Shown here: one piece after another, positions 23,101-32,823 of the stretch
Layout of the letters: each line of letters begins with the position of its first letter
Position numbering within the stretch: position 1 is the first letter of the stretch
Origin: Solenopsis invicta
Taxonomy: Eukaryota > Arthropoda > Insecta > Hymenoptera > Formicidae
Reading direction: 5' to 3'
DNA length: 64,000 bases
Assembly: GCF_016802725.1 (NCBI RefSeq)
Contig: NC_052671.1
Span: 10,211,501-10,275,500, forward strand
Notes under the pieces: generated by a model
What the model was told of the DNA's origin: nothing
The model's database searches: none
Seen by the model: only the letters and a program-made list of their open reading frames with translations
Position numbers and translations under genes: made by a program

Positions 23101-23730
23101 TTCCGTGTAGAAAAAAATTTTTTTTCTTCAGTTCTAAACGTATTTAAACGTCTTCCAAAAAGTTCCGGTCAAATCAATAATTTATTAATTAAAAAAAAAT
23201 TGTTAACTTCCGCGAAAATCGTATATTTGCACATATGGGTGAGACGCTGGTGTATATTCGAGAGTTCTGTGTACTAAACAAAATTTTTTCTTCAGTTCTC
23301 AACATATTAAAGCGCCTTCCGAAAAGTTCCGGTCAATTGCATTATTTATTAGTTAATAATAAATTATTAACTTCCGCGATAAACGTATATTCTCACATAT
23401 GGATGAGACACTGGTACTTATTCGAGAGTTAAGTGTACCAAAAAATATTTTTCCCATAGTTCTTAACGTATTAAAGCGACTTCAGAAAAGTTCCGGGCGA
23501 TTCCATTATTAATTAGTTAATAGAAAATTATTAACTTCCGCCAAACACGTATTTTATCATACATGGGTGAGACGCTGGTCTATATTCGACAATTCTGTGT
23601 ACAAAAAAATATTTTTCCTATAGTTTTGAACGTAACCAAGAGCCTTCCGAATAGTTCCAGTTGATTCAATTATTTATTAATTTAAAAAAAATTAATTATT
23701 TTCTGTGAAAGTCGTATATTCGTATATTTT
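23101..23730 (+). repeat. Left tandem array of foldback element 1 (4 units, 164 bp)
   Basis: Unit starts at 23101, 23265, 23429 and 23593, exactly 164 bp apart. Each contains a CAGTTCT.AACGTATT-like block, then AAAAGTTCCGGTC, and the first three are followed by ACATATGG(G/A)TGAGAC(G/A)CTGG-like sequence. Non-coding. Confidence 0.8.
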
Positions 23731-24023
23731 AAAATTCTAAAAACATAACACATTAAAATTAAAAACAAAAAAAAAACAAAAAACACAAAAGAATAAAAAA
23801 AGCAAAAACGGAACCATAATTTTGTCACGTCCACGTCATTGGTTCCGGGTTACACTGAAAACAAGAAAAACCAATGTCCATATAAAAATACATTTCCCAA
23901 TACACATATAACAATAAATGCAGCTATATCAAAAAATAAAAATTATTTAACAAATAATTAATAATGATACCAAACTCAAAGAAATATTGTTAATAAAGTT
24001 CAGACCTACAAAAAAAATATTTT

Positions 24024-24870
24024 CTAATGCAGAGAACTCTAAACAACCGATCAGAATCTCACCCATATACGCGAATATACGTCTCTCGCGGAAGATAACA
24101 ATTTTTTTCTAATTAATAAATAATTGAATCAACCGGAACTCTTCGGAAAACGCTTTAATATGTTGAGAACTGTAGGAAAAATATTTTTTCGTACACAGAA
24201 CTCTTCGAAAAAAACCAGCATCTCACCTATATATGCGGAAAATCGGCTTTTTCGAAAGTAATTAATTTTTTGTTGATTAACTAAAATCGGAATCGACCGC
24301 AACTCTTCGGAAGACGCTTTAATATGTTGAGAACTGTAGGAAAAATATTTTTTCGTACACAGAACTCTTCGAAAAAGACCAGCATCTCACCTATATATGC
24401 AAAAAATGAGCTTTTTCGGAAATTATTAATTTTTTGGTTGGCTAACTAATATCGGAATCGACCGCAACTCTTCGGAAGACGCTTTAATATGTTGAGAACT
24501 GTAGGAAAAATATTTTTTCGTACACAGAACTCTTCGAAAAATACCAGCATCTCACCTATATATGCAAAAAATGAGCTTTATCGGAAATTATTAATTTTTT
24601 GGTTGGCTAACTAATATCGGAATCGACCGCAACTCTTCGGAAGACGCTTTAATATGTTGAGAACTGTAGAAAAAATATTTTTTCGTACACAGAACTCTTC
24701 GAAAAAGACCAGCATCTCACCTATATACGCAAAAAATTGGCTTTTTCGGAAGTTATTAATTTTTTGTTGATTAATTAACATCAAAATCGGCCGAACCTCT
24801 TCGGAAAGCGTTAAGATACGTTCAGAACTGGAGAAAAAATATTTTTTTGTACACGGAACTCTATTATGTA
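24024..24870 (-). repeat. Right tandem array of foldback element 1 (about 5 units, 163-165 bp)
   Basis: CTCTTCGGAA occurrences at about 24138, 24302, 24467, 24632 and 24795 mark the period. The units carry GCTTTAATATGTTGAGAACT and CAGCATCTCACCTATATA and are the reverse complement of the left-arm units. The middle units are nearly identical to each other, indicating recent amplification or homogenisation. Confidence 0.8.
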
Positions 24871-25192
24871 ATATTATAAAATAAATATTTTATAATTTTT
24901 TTTTTTAATAAATAAACTATGTTAAACGCTAGAACACTTTCTAGAACTCATCTAGAACTACAGATCTTTTAAAATCCTACAAGAATTGTGTCTGTAAAAT
25001 GACGCAGGACAAACTGAGACACTGCGTGAATCTGGCATCTCACTTTGTCCTATGCGTTTTTTTCGTTTTAAAGGACAGAACTATTTGTTTTATCTAGCAG
25101 AAACTGAAGACCTATTGAAAATAAACCCAGAACTGTCAATGTTTAGTGAGTTTCCACTAAATGATATGCCAGGTTCACACGCACTACATGGC

Positions 25193-26084
25193 ACGTTATA
25201 AGAAAATAAATTATAAAATGTAAAAAAATTCAGTTGGTGGCTATTAAATTTTAGAAAAAGCTTATTTTCTATAATATTCAAATTTGAAATCAGCGTGTAC
25301 AAAAATCCTTGTTAACACAATTTTGTTATTACTCTTAAAAAAATAGTGTTTTATCCAGATTGATATTTCGTCCTATTATATAACGATAAAAAAATTTTAA
25401 ATGCTGTTCTATACGTTAAAGATAATTTTGATATTAGAAACACTGATTAAACGACAATGTGAAAATCCGTGTGAGTTATTTTTCTTTATTCCTAATATAA
25501 TTTGAACGAAAGAATTCGAGAGAGGAGCAATCTAGATACTCGATAAAATGTATCTTAAACATTTCAAAGGGAAAGACATTCCAAACTCGCCAAAGAAATA
25601 CCAATAGTCGGACAATGCCGTCGTCCTTAGGAAAACCTTATCGAACGATGAATCGAATCGACATGATTCGATGCAAACTACGAGCGTTTTATTCTCTAAC
25701 GAGTACGTGTCGCCTTATACGCCTAAGCGAGCTCTTGCGTTTTAAAATTCTTTCATATTATCATTCTAATCAGTTTCCTTTTGTCTGGGGTGTAGCTTCT
25801 TATGTATTCCTACATTTCATTGTGATTAAACTTTTAACCAAACGCATAATTTTATACACAAAGTTCATAAATGACTTTAGAAAAGAAAAAAGCAATTTTT
25901 GAAGTTTATGCGCTTGTCATACATAAAATTATGTAATTTATTGAAATATAATGCAGTAATTTACCGTAATAACGAGATCAATTGCTTAAATACGAGCAAC
26001 TATTTATTCTAAACATATGTCTACATTTTCGTATAAATCTCTTCACGTTGCTATATAACTTGAGAAAATTGAAACTCTTATCAA
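25193..26084. other. Spacer between the two foldback structures
   Basis: AT-rich with no supported gene. The 95-codon frame at 25615-25902 has no recognisable motif. Confidence 0.35.
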
Positions 26085-26208
26085 GGCCTTCCCAAAAGGG
26101 CAAAATTAATTTTAAAATATTTTCAAATTAAGTGTTAATTAGGTGCTCAAACCGTTTGGCAGAAAAATTTAAAAAAAATTGACTGTTAATATTAAGCTAG
26201 TCCCATCC
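26085..26208. repeat. Outer left flank of foldback element 2
   Basis: CAAAATTAATTTTAAAATAT, AATTAGGTGCTC and CCGTTTGGC are matched in reverse complement by 30958-31106 at the far right, so the inverted symmetry extends beyond the core palindrome. Confidence 0.6.
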
Positions 26209-26608
26209 AACATTTTTTTAATTTTTTTAAATTTTAAAATTACAAAAATTTTTTAACTCACCGGACCGATGCGCAGCAGCGGAGTTGTATCACAGCTACA
26301 TTAATCTGTAAAATGCATATAAATCCAAATTATAATAGCGTCAAATAAAGTAATTTTTTAAAGATAAATTATTCAAAACAATTATAATACGGATTATCAA
26401 ATGGATTTAGTAGTTTATTTGTAAATTAAATCTATAACGTAACAAAGATGTATTTTTTATGAAAATGTATGAACTGTTTTCTTCTTTTTGCTGTTTCTTC
26501 TTTTTTGTATAGATAATTTAGCTGTTTTCTTCTTTTTTGCTGTTTTCTTCCGTTTTGCATAGATAATTTTTTAACTCAGAAAAAAAGTTAATAAATTAAC
26601 TTTTCTTC

Positions 26609-26944
26609 CCAGACAGCACACAATATTTCTAATAAATATTTATTATTACTTACATTTCATGTATCATATAAATATTTTATATACACAAAGGAAAGAAATC
26701 ATAAAATTTTTACTCAAAATGTTATTAAAACATAGACTACTTATTTGACATTTATGGTAAGTAAAAAGATTATTATTTATAATATTATATACAATACTTA
26801 TGATCAATTTTTATAAGCTATTCAATCTAAGATAACAAAAATGTTTACAAAATATTTTCGGAAATATTTTCAAGTTATTCAAATAATTATCGCAAATATC
26901 ATATTTTGTTAATCTTTTTATATTTTATATTGTGTGCTGTCTGG
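26609..26944. mobile_element. MITE in left arm of foldback 2
   Basis: The inverted ends CCAGACAGCACACAATAT and ATATTGTGTGCTGTCTGG are perfect over 18 bp. The interior is AT-rich. An inverted counterpart sits at the mirrored position 29624-29963. Confidence 0.75.
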
Positions 26945-27059
26945 ATTACTCCAACCTGTTGCAATGACGTAGAGTTTAGATATACCGTGATGGTAATCAA
27001 AGAGTTAGTAACAAATTCACATACGTAGGAAACATCAAATGAAATAAATCATAAATATC

Positions 27060-29515
27060 TCACCCAAAGGTTGCTCCGCCGTCGCCTGATGCCACCCTGG
27101 CCGTCTTCTCCTCTTTTCTTCTCGTCCCTCCTTGCATTCCATGGCACTCACTAAAGCACTGATCACTCGCAAGGCTAAGGTTAACACTAGCGCGTACACT
27201 AATTATCGCAACGCGACGATCACCCAGTCGATATCGATATCACTGACACGCGACGCGACGCGAAATCGAAATGAACGACTCGACGACGCAAGCTTCAGAG
27301 CGACGGAAATCTTTCGAAAGTCGCGCAGATTATTTATTTACGCTCCAACTATCGCAACGATCCTTACGAGCCTAGACGAGAGTCGTCCGTCTGTCGGGAC
27401 GCGATGTCTTTCTGAGATTGCACCATAACCTCGCCAAATTCTCGCGCGTAGACTAATTACCGCAACGCAGAGATCACCCGGCACTGCGCGTGACACCGGT
27501 ATCACTGGCACGCGACACGACGAAACAATGACGACGAAACGTGCGGATTGTGCGTAGCCACGAAGCAGCCACGAATCTTTCGGCAGCCGCGAAATAGGAA
27601 CGGACAATGCGACGGTAGACGCGCTCCAGAGAGAGTGAGGAAAATTTCTGGAAGGTCGCGCAGATAATAACACGCGCCACCTATCGCGAGACACCCCCCC
27701 GTACATAAAAACAACTGCGTACGCTCGCGTCTTCGAACGTCGCCTGACGTCGCCTAAATTCCACTCTGGCCGCCTCCTCCTCTTCTCTCCTTTCGCCCGT
27801 GGCACTCACCAAAACTAATCACTCGCGAGAGCAAGACACTCGTGCGTGACACTAATTATCAACGCGACGATCGGCCGGCACGTGCATCATCCGCACGGCA
27901 CCGATAGCACTGGCACGCGACGCGACGAAACAATAACAGCGGAATGTGCGGATTGTGCACAGTCATAACTCTTATTTCGGTAGCGACGAAATCGGCCTGA
28001 ACGACCCGACGGACGACGAGCTCCATTCCGTGCGGTAACTATCTCAACGAATCTTACGAGCCGAGACGAGATGCGTCCGCCCGTCGGAACGCGATGTTTT
28101 CCTAACCTCGCGTCATAACCTTGCCGACGACTCGCGCGTGGGCTATCGCAACGCGACGATGACCCGGCGTTTCACACGACACCGATGTCACTAGCACGCG
28201 ACGCGATGAAACAATAACACGAAATGTACGTACGGACTATGCGTAGCCACAACTCTTTCGGCAAGGCCGCGAAAGACGGCCGACGGACTCCAGAGCGACG
28301 GAAACTTTTCGAAGATCGCGCAGTACTTACACCTATCGTGGGACACTCCCACATAGCAACGCTCGCGTCTTAAGACGATCGATAATCGTAATCGATAATC
28401 GTAATCGATAATCGATTACCGATGTACCCGTAGGGGTGTCTCGCGACAGGTGGCGCATGAAATTATCTACGCGCCTTCGAAAAGTTTCCATTACACTGGT
28501 CCGTCGGCCGTCGCGTCGTTCAGGTTGATTTCGCGGCTGCCAATTAAAGGAATTTGATTACGCACACTCCGCGTTACTCTGTCGTCGTCGTACGCTGGTG
28601 ATTTCAGTGTCATGCGAAGTGCCGGCTGATCGTCGCGTTGCGGTAATTAATGTAAACACGAGTATCTTACTCTCGCGAGTGAACAGTGTTTTGATGAGTA
28701 CTACGAACGTGCAACGGCGGAGGGACGAAACGAGAGAATAGGACGAGGCGGCCAGGATGGCGTTGGGCGACGTTCTAAGCGAGCGTACACGATTGTTTTT
28801 ATGCATGGGTGTCCCGCGATAGGTGGCGCGTGTAATTATCTGCGCGGAGTTCGAAGAGTTTCCGTCGCTCTGGAGCCCGTTGACCGTCGCGTCGCGTCGC
28901 GTCGTTCATTCCGATTTCGCGGTTGCCGAAAGATTCGCGGCTGATTCCCTACGCACAATCCGTAAATTCCGCCGTTATTGTTTCGTCGCGTAGCGTGCCA
29001 GCGATATCGGTTTTCACGCAAAATGCCGGGTGATCGCCGCGTCGCGGTAATTAGTCCACGCGCGAGAAGTCGGCGAGGTTATGGTGCAACCTCAGGACAT
29101 CGCATCCCGACGAGCGGACGCCTCTCGTCTTGGCTCGTAAGGGTCGTTGCGATGGTTGGAGCGTAAATAAATAATCTGCGCGATCTTCGAAAGATTTCCG
29201 TCGCTCTGAAGCTTCCGTCGTCGAGTCGTTCATTCCGATTTCGCGGCTGTCGAAAGATTCGTGGCTACATACAATCCGCACATTCCGCTGTTATTGTTTC
29301 ATCGCGTCGCGTTGCGTGCCAGTGATATCGATATCGATTGGAGTGGCCGGTGATCGTCGCGTTGCGGTAATTAGTGTATGTACGCGCGAGTGTTAACCTT
29401 AGCCTCGCGAGTGATCAGTGCCATGGATGTGCAAGGATGATGTGACGAGAGGAGAGGAGAAGACGGCCCGGGTGGCATCAGGCGACGGCGGAGCAACCTT
29501 TGGGTGAGATATTTA
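27060..29515. repeat. GC-rich repeats forming the centre of foldback 2
   Basis: Units contain GAGCGACGGAAA.CTTTCGAA, TCGCGCAGAT, CGCAACGCGACGAT.ACC and GACGCGAC.AAACAATAAC. They are in one orientation left of the centre (about 27300, 27630, 28290) and inverted right of it (about 28445, 28807, 29170), with spacings near 330-370 bp. Start of each unit is approximate. Confidence 0.65.
28381..28420. repeat. Central 13-bp tandem repeat of foldback 2
   Basis: GATAATCGTAATC is present twice in tandem with a third diverged copy. It sits at the apparent symmetry centre of the large palindrome and would form the loop of a snap-back structure. Confidence 0.7.
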
Positions 29516-29623
29516 TGATTTATTTCATTTGATGTTTCCTACGTATGTGAATTTGTTATTACCTCTTTGATTAGCATCACGGTATATCTAAACTCTACGT
29601 CATTGCAACAGGATTGGAGTAAT

Positions 29624-29963
29624 CCAGACAGCACACAATATAAAATATAAAAGATTAACAAAATATGATATTTGCGACAATTATTTGAATAATTTGTAAT
29701 TGAAAATATTTCGTAAACATTTTTGTGATCTTAAATTGAATAGTTCATAAAAATTGATCATAAGTATTGTATATAATATTATAAATAATAATCTTTTTAC
29801 TTACCATAAATGTAAAATAAGTAGTCTATATTTTAATAACATTTTGAATAAAGATTTTATGATTTCTTTCTTTTGTGTATATAAAATATGTATAAAATAT
29901 TTATACGATACATGAAATGTAAATAATAATAAATATTTATTAGAAATAGTGTGTGCTGTCTGG
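29624..29963. mobile_element. MITE in right arm of foldback 2
   Basis: Same 18-bp end CCAGACAGCACACAATAT at the left and GTGTGCTGTCTGG at the right. This is the mirror-image counterpart of 26609-26944. Confidence 0.75.
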
Positions 29964-30344
29964 GAAGAAAAATTAATTTATTAATTTTTTTTTTTGAGTT
30001 AAAAAATCATCTATGCAAAAAAGAAGAAAACAGTTAAAAGAAAAAAATACATTTTCATAAAAAATATATCTTTGTTACGTCATAGATTTAATTTACAAAT
30101 AAAATATTAAATCCATTTGATAATCTATATTATAATTGTTTTGAATAATTTATCTTTAAAAAATTACTTTATTTGACCGTATTATAATTTGGATTTATAT
30201 CCATTTTACAGATTGATGTAGCTGTGTTACAACTCCGCTGCTGCGTATCGGTCCAGTGAGTTATAAAATTTCTGTAATTTTAAAATTTAAAAAAATTAAA
30301 AAAAAATTGAATGGGGCTGGCTTAATATTAAACTAACCCCCGCC

Positions 30345-30960
30345 TAACAAAAAATATAAATATTTATTATGTAAATGAGTAAACAAATATATTAGAATTA
30401 AGTGCTAATTAGGTGCTTTAAAAATAATTAGAATAAATCGTAAATATATATTACAGAGAAGTTAGAAGCCGGTCACATGGTTGGTTCGCAAGAGAGCAGT
30501 TATCTAAAAAAAATTAGATTTTCGTATAAATTTGGTATCGAAAAATTTCTTTTTTAGTATCATTTACAGATATCAAGTCGCCAAATTTGACGCTCGTTTC
30601 GTTTGGTAAGTCCTCGAACTTAAACATCGGTCGCACGATTGCCTGACAAGAGAAAAGTCATCTTTAAAATCGAATACTGGCCAAACAAAACGAGCACCTA
30701 ATTCGGCGATTTAAATGATTATCTTTAAATGATATTAAAAAAGGAATTTTTTAATACCAAATTTGCTCGAGCACCTAATTTTTTAGATGACCTATTTCTT
30801 ATGAACCAACCGCTCGACCGACTTCTAAATTCTCTCTGTAACATATATTTTTGATTTATTTTCATTATTACCTGAAGCACTTAATTTGCACTTAATTCTA
30901 CTGTATTTGTTTATTCGTCTACATAATAAATATTTTTTTTGTTGGGGAAGGAGCTAGCCT
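30345..30960. mobile_element. Palindrome of about 0.6 kb at the right edge of foldback 2
   Basis: The left (CTAACCCCCGCCTAACAAAA, ATTTATTATGTA, ATTAGAATTAAGTGC, TTACAGAGA.GTTAGAAG) is mirrored at the right (CTTCTAAATTCTCTCTGTAA, GCACTTAATTCTACTGTAT, TACATAATAAATATT, GTTGGGGAAGGAGCTAG). It has no counterpart on the left side of foldback 2, so it probably inserted there. GCACCTAATT motifs recur inside. Confidence 0.6.
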
Positions 30961-31110
30961 TTCATTAACTTTTCTGTTTTCAATTTTCGTCAAACGGTTC
31001 GAGCACCTAATTTCGAAATTTTTCACCTTAGCACCTAATTACCACTTAATTTTAAAATATTTTAAAATTAATTTTACGTTGGCGGGAAAAGGGAGGGCTA
31101 GCTTAATAGG
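30961..31110. repeat. Outer right flank of foldback element 2
   Basis: Reverse complement of the 26085-26208 flank, with one extra GCACCTAATT-containing segment. It ends near AAAGGGAGGGCTAGCTTAAT, which resembles the CTAGCCCC-type ends of the inner structures. Confidence 0.55.
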
Positions 31111-32068
31111 AGTAGAACTGAAATAACTTCTTACACGTTAGGAAAGCGACACACTTTATTTTCGAGCACAAAAACGGAGCAGTTTGCATACATTAGGAAA
31201 CGGGACGATGTATAATATATTCAGTTCATCCCTTGAAAATTCCCGTCTTCTCTAAGAAATAAAAACGGAACGTAACTCCACCTCGTTCGTTTCGAAACCT
31301 CTACAAATCTCGTTGGACACGCGTGTGGCGGGTACTTTTTTTATAAGGTCGTCGCATGTGATGAAATTTTAAACAGCATCTATGGGACACATAAATACAA
31401 TTTTTACAAAGTTTCATGAAACATTAAGGGTCCTTTTATTTCTCCCTGGAAAGAGCGAACTCCGCGCCACTTAAACTACGTGACCGCGCGGAGCTCCCGA
31501 CGAGCGGAAGGTATCAGCGCGGCTTATTCCCGAGGCAGATATAAATTCATATGGATGACGAAGTGGGGGCCCATTAGTCCGCAGCCTAACGCGGGATCTA
31601 ACCGAAAGCCGGCGCGAATCTTTTCATTTGCATGTTTACGGTGGCTCGGTATTTTATTGTCCGACAAAAGTTTGCGGCGCGACCACCCAGGGTAGCGGCG
31701 CGCGGCGCCGAGGGGCGGACGGGGGGAATATAGAGAAGCATTTATTACCGTCTGACACGAGACAAACGAGTAGTTGATTACAGGCATATTGTCAGCGGTG
31801 TCCCACGGACCAGGCGAATTCCATAGAAACGGCATCCGACCGCCGCAATATGTGTGAGTTTAAATGTTTCCCTATAATCTGCCTAGACAAATTGTGATAC
31901 ATGTGCCTCGGGACGTGCCTAATCTCAATATTTGTCACGTATCTTTTTAATAATTCAAGGCTCATTTCCTCTTCTTTTTATTCAAAAGTAGAGAACTTAG
32001 TCAATTTAATTGCTAACAAGTAAATCTTCCCTTGTGTTACTCGCCGAATTTATATCGAAACTCACTAT
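31111..32068. other. Spacer without supported gene
   Basis: Moderately GC-rich at 31440-31850. Open frames on both strands overlap and show no recognisable domain. Confidence 0.3.
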
Positions 32069-32823
32069 CAGGGGTCGTAAAATAACTGATACGATTTATT
32101 TATAAAATAAAACAGTATAGATTTCAGAAACTTATTTAAAATATAAAATAAGAAATAAAAATTTCAAACACAATAATTTTTTGTTATTTTGTTTATTTAA
32201 ATATACATTAAGTATTTTCCCTTATTTAGCTGTAACTGTATTATATGTATATTATGTACGAAGCTCTTCAATAGAATCTTTCATTGACTTTAAAGCAGCA
32301 TTTCAAAATTGACGTTTTTCATGCTCCTTCGGTCTCATACTAAGACTGTCATTACAGGAAAATAATTTTTCCACCGATGCAGACGACAATAAAGGCGTGT
32401 TAAACTTGATAAACATCCATCTTACGGTTGGATAGCGGTCCAACCATTGCATAGTTACATTTTCATCTTGAAACGTATTGCATACATTCTAGTTGTGTGG
32501 CGTTTATATTCAATTCGTTAGAATTGTTATTGTCTTCAGTTTCAAAGGAATAAAACTTTTTGACATAAAGTCATCCTGAAGAGTGCCATTTTACAACAAC
32601 ACTAGTTTCGTTTTTTTATTTCAATAAAGAAAATCAAATTCAATCAAAATTAACCAGTAGAAAAAATTTGTTTAAAATAATTATTTAGATGTAATAATTT
32701 TTTTCTTTTTTTAAATTTAAAACAAAATAAGAAGTTGTTTAAAATAGAAAATACTAAATAATCGTTATATTTTTATATTTAAAATATTTTAAACAATGTT
32801 ATTTTAAATACGACCAACACCTG
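32069..32823 (-). mobile_element. Degenerate, internally deleted hAT element
   Basis: The left end CAGGGGTCGTAAAATAAC corresponds to the right end read inverted (CAGGTGTTGGTCGTATTTAA then AATAAC), allowing small insertions. CAGGGGTC-type ends are typical of hAT. Between them lies a transposase C-terminal relic on the minus strand. No clear 8-bp target duplication remains, consistent with age. Confidence 0.6.
32303..32478 (-). pseudogene. hAT transposase C-terminal dimerisation domain relic
   Basis: The minus-strand frame reads VTMQWLDRYPTVRWMFIKFN, then TPLLSSASVEKLFS, then a degraded SMRPKEHEKRQF and a stop. YPT....F.KFNTPL.SSASVEKLFS matches the signature of hAT dimerisation domains, where SSASVERLFS is the core. 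In-frame stops upstream (TAG, TAA and TGA beyond about 32478) and the premature stop after RQF show it is dead. The expected LSD..FE block is lost. Confidence 0.8.

Larger units (their letters stand above)
22760..25185. mobile_element. Foldback element 1, 2426 bp
   Basis: The left end AGTGTGTGTAAAGCTGG is mirrored at the right (AGTGCGTGTGAACCTGG read on the minus strand). Exact ACATGGC repeats flank the element (22753-22759, 25186-25192), a candidate 7-bp target duplication. Each arm has a unique outer part of about 320-340 bp, with TTTGTCCT/AGGACAAA motifs, and an inner array of about 164-bp tandem units. The units of the two arms are reverse complements of each other, and the middle (about 23730-24020) is unpaired. 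The layout resembles Drosophila Foldback elements. No transposase frame is present, so it is non-autonomous. Confidence 0.8.
26209..30344. mobile_element. Foldback element 2, roughly 4.1-kb palindrome
   Basis: The left arm (TTAAGCTAGTCCCATCCAAC..., ACCGATGCGCAGCAGCGG) pairs with the right arm (CCGCTGCTGCGTATCGGT ... GGGGCTGGCTTAATATTAA). Pairing continues through AT-rich DNA (to about 27060 and from about 29500) and GC-rich repeats to a centre near 28380-28430. The arms share CAACCTGTTGCAATGACG, GGTTGCTCCGCCGTCGCC and TCGCGCAGAT blocks in reverse. Many open frames in the GC-rich part differ between arms and show no domain, so I treat it as non-coding. The transposase is unknown. Confidence 0.75.

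Noticed and set aside
27338..27805. 155-codon minus-strand frame inside foldback 2
   Set aside because: It falls in the inverted GC-rich repeats; the mirrored arm does not keep the frame, so it is not a conserved protein.
22760..30344. CRISPR array or satellite centromere as explanation for regular repeats
   Set aside because: The units are 164 bp (first structure) or about 330-370 bp (second) and arranged as inverted arms with defined ends, in eukaryotic DNA.
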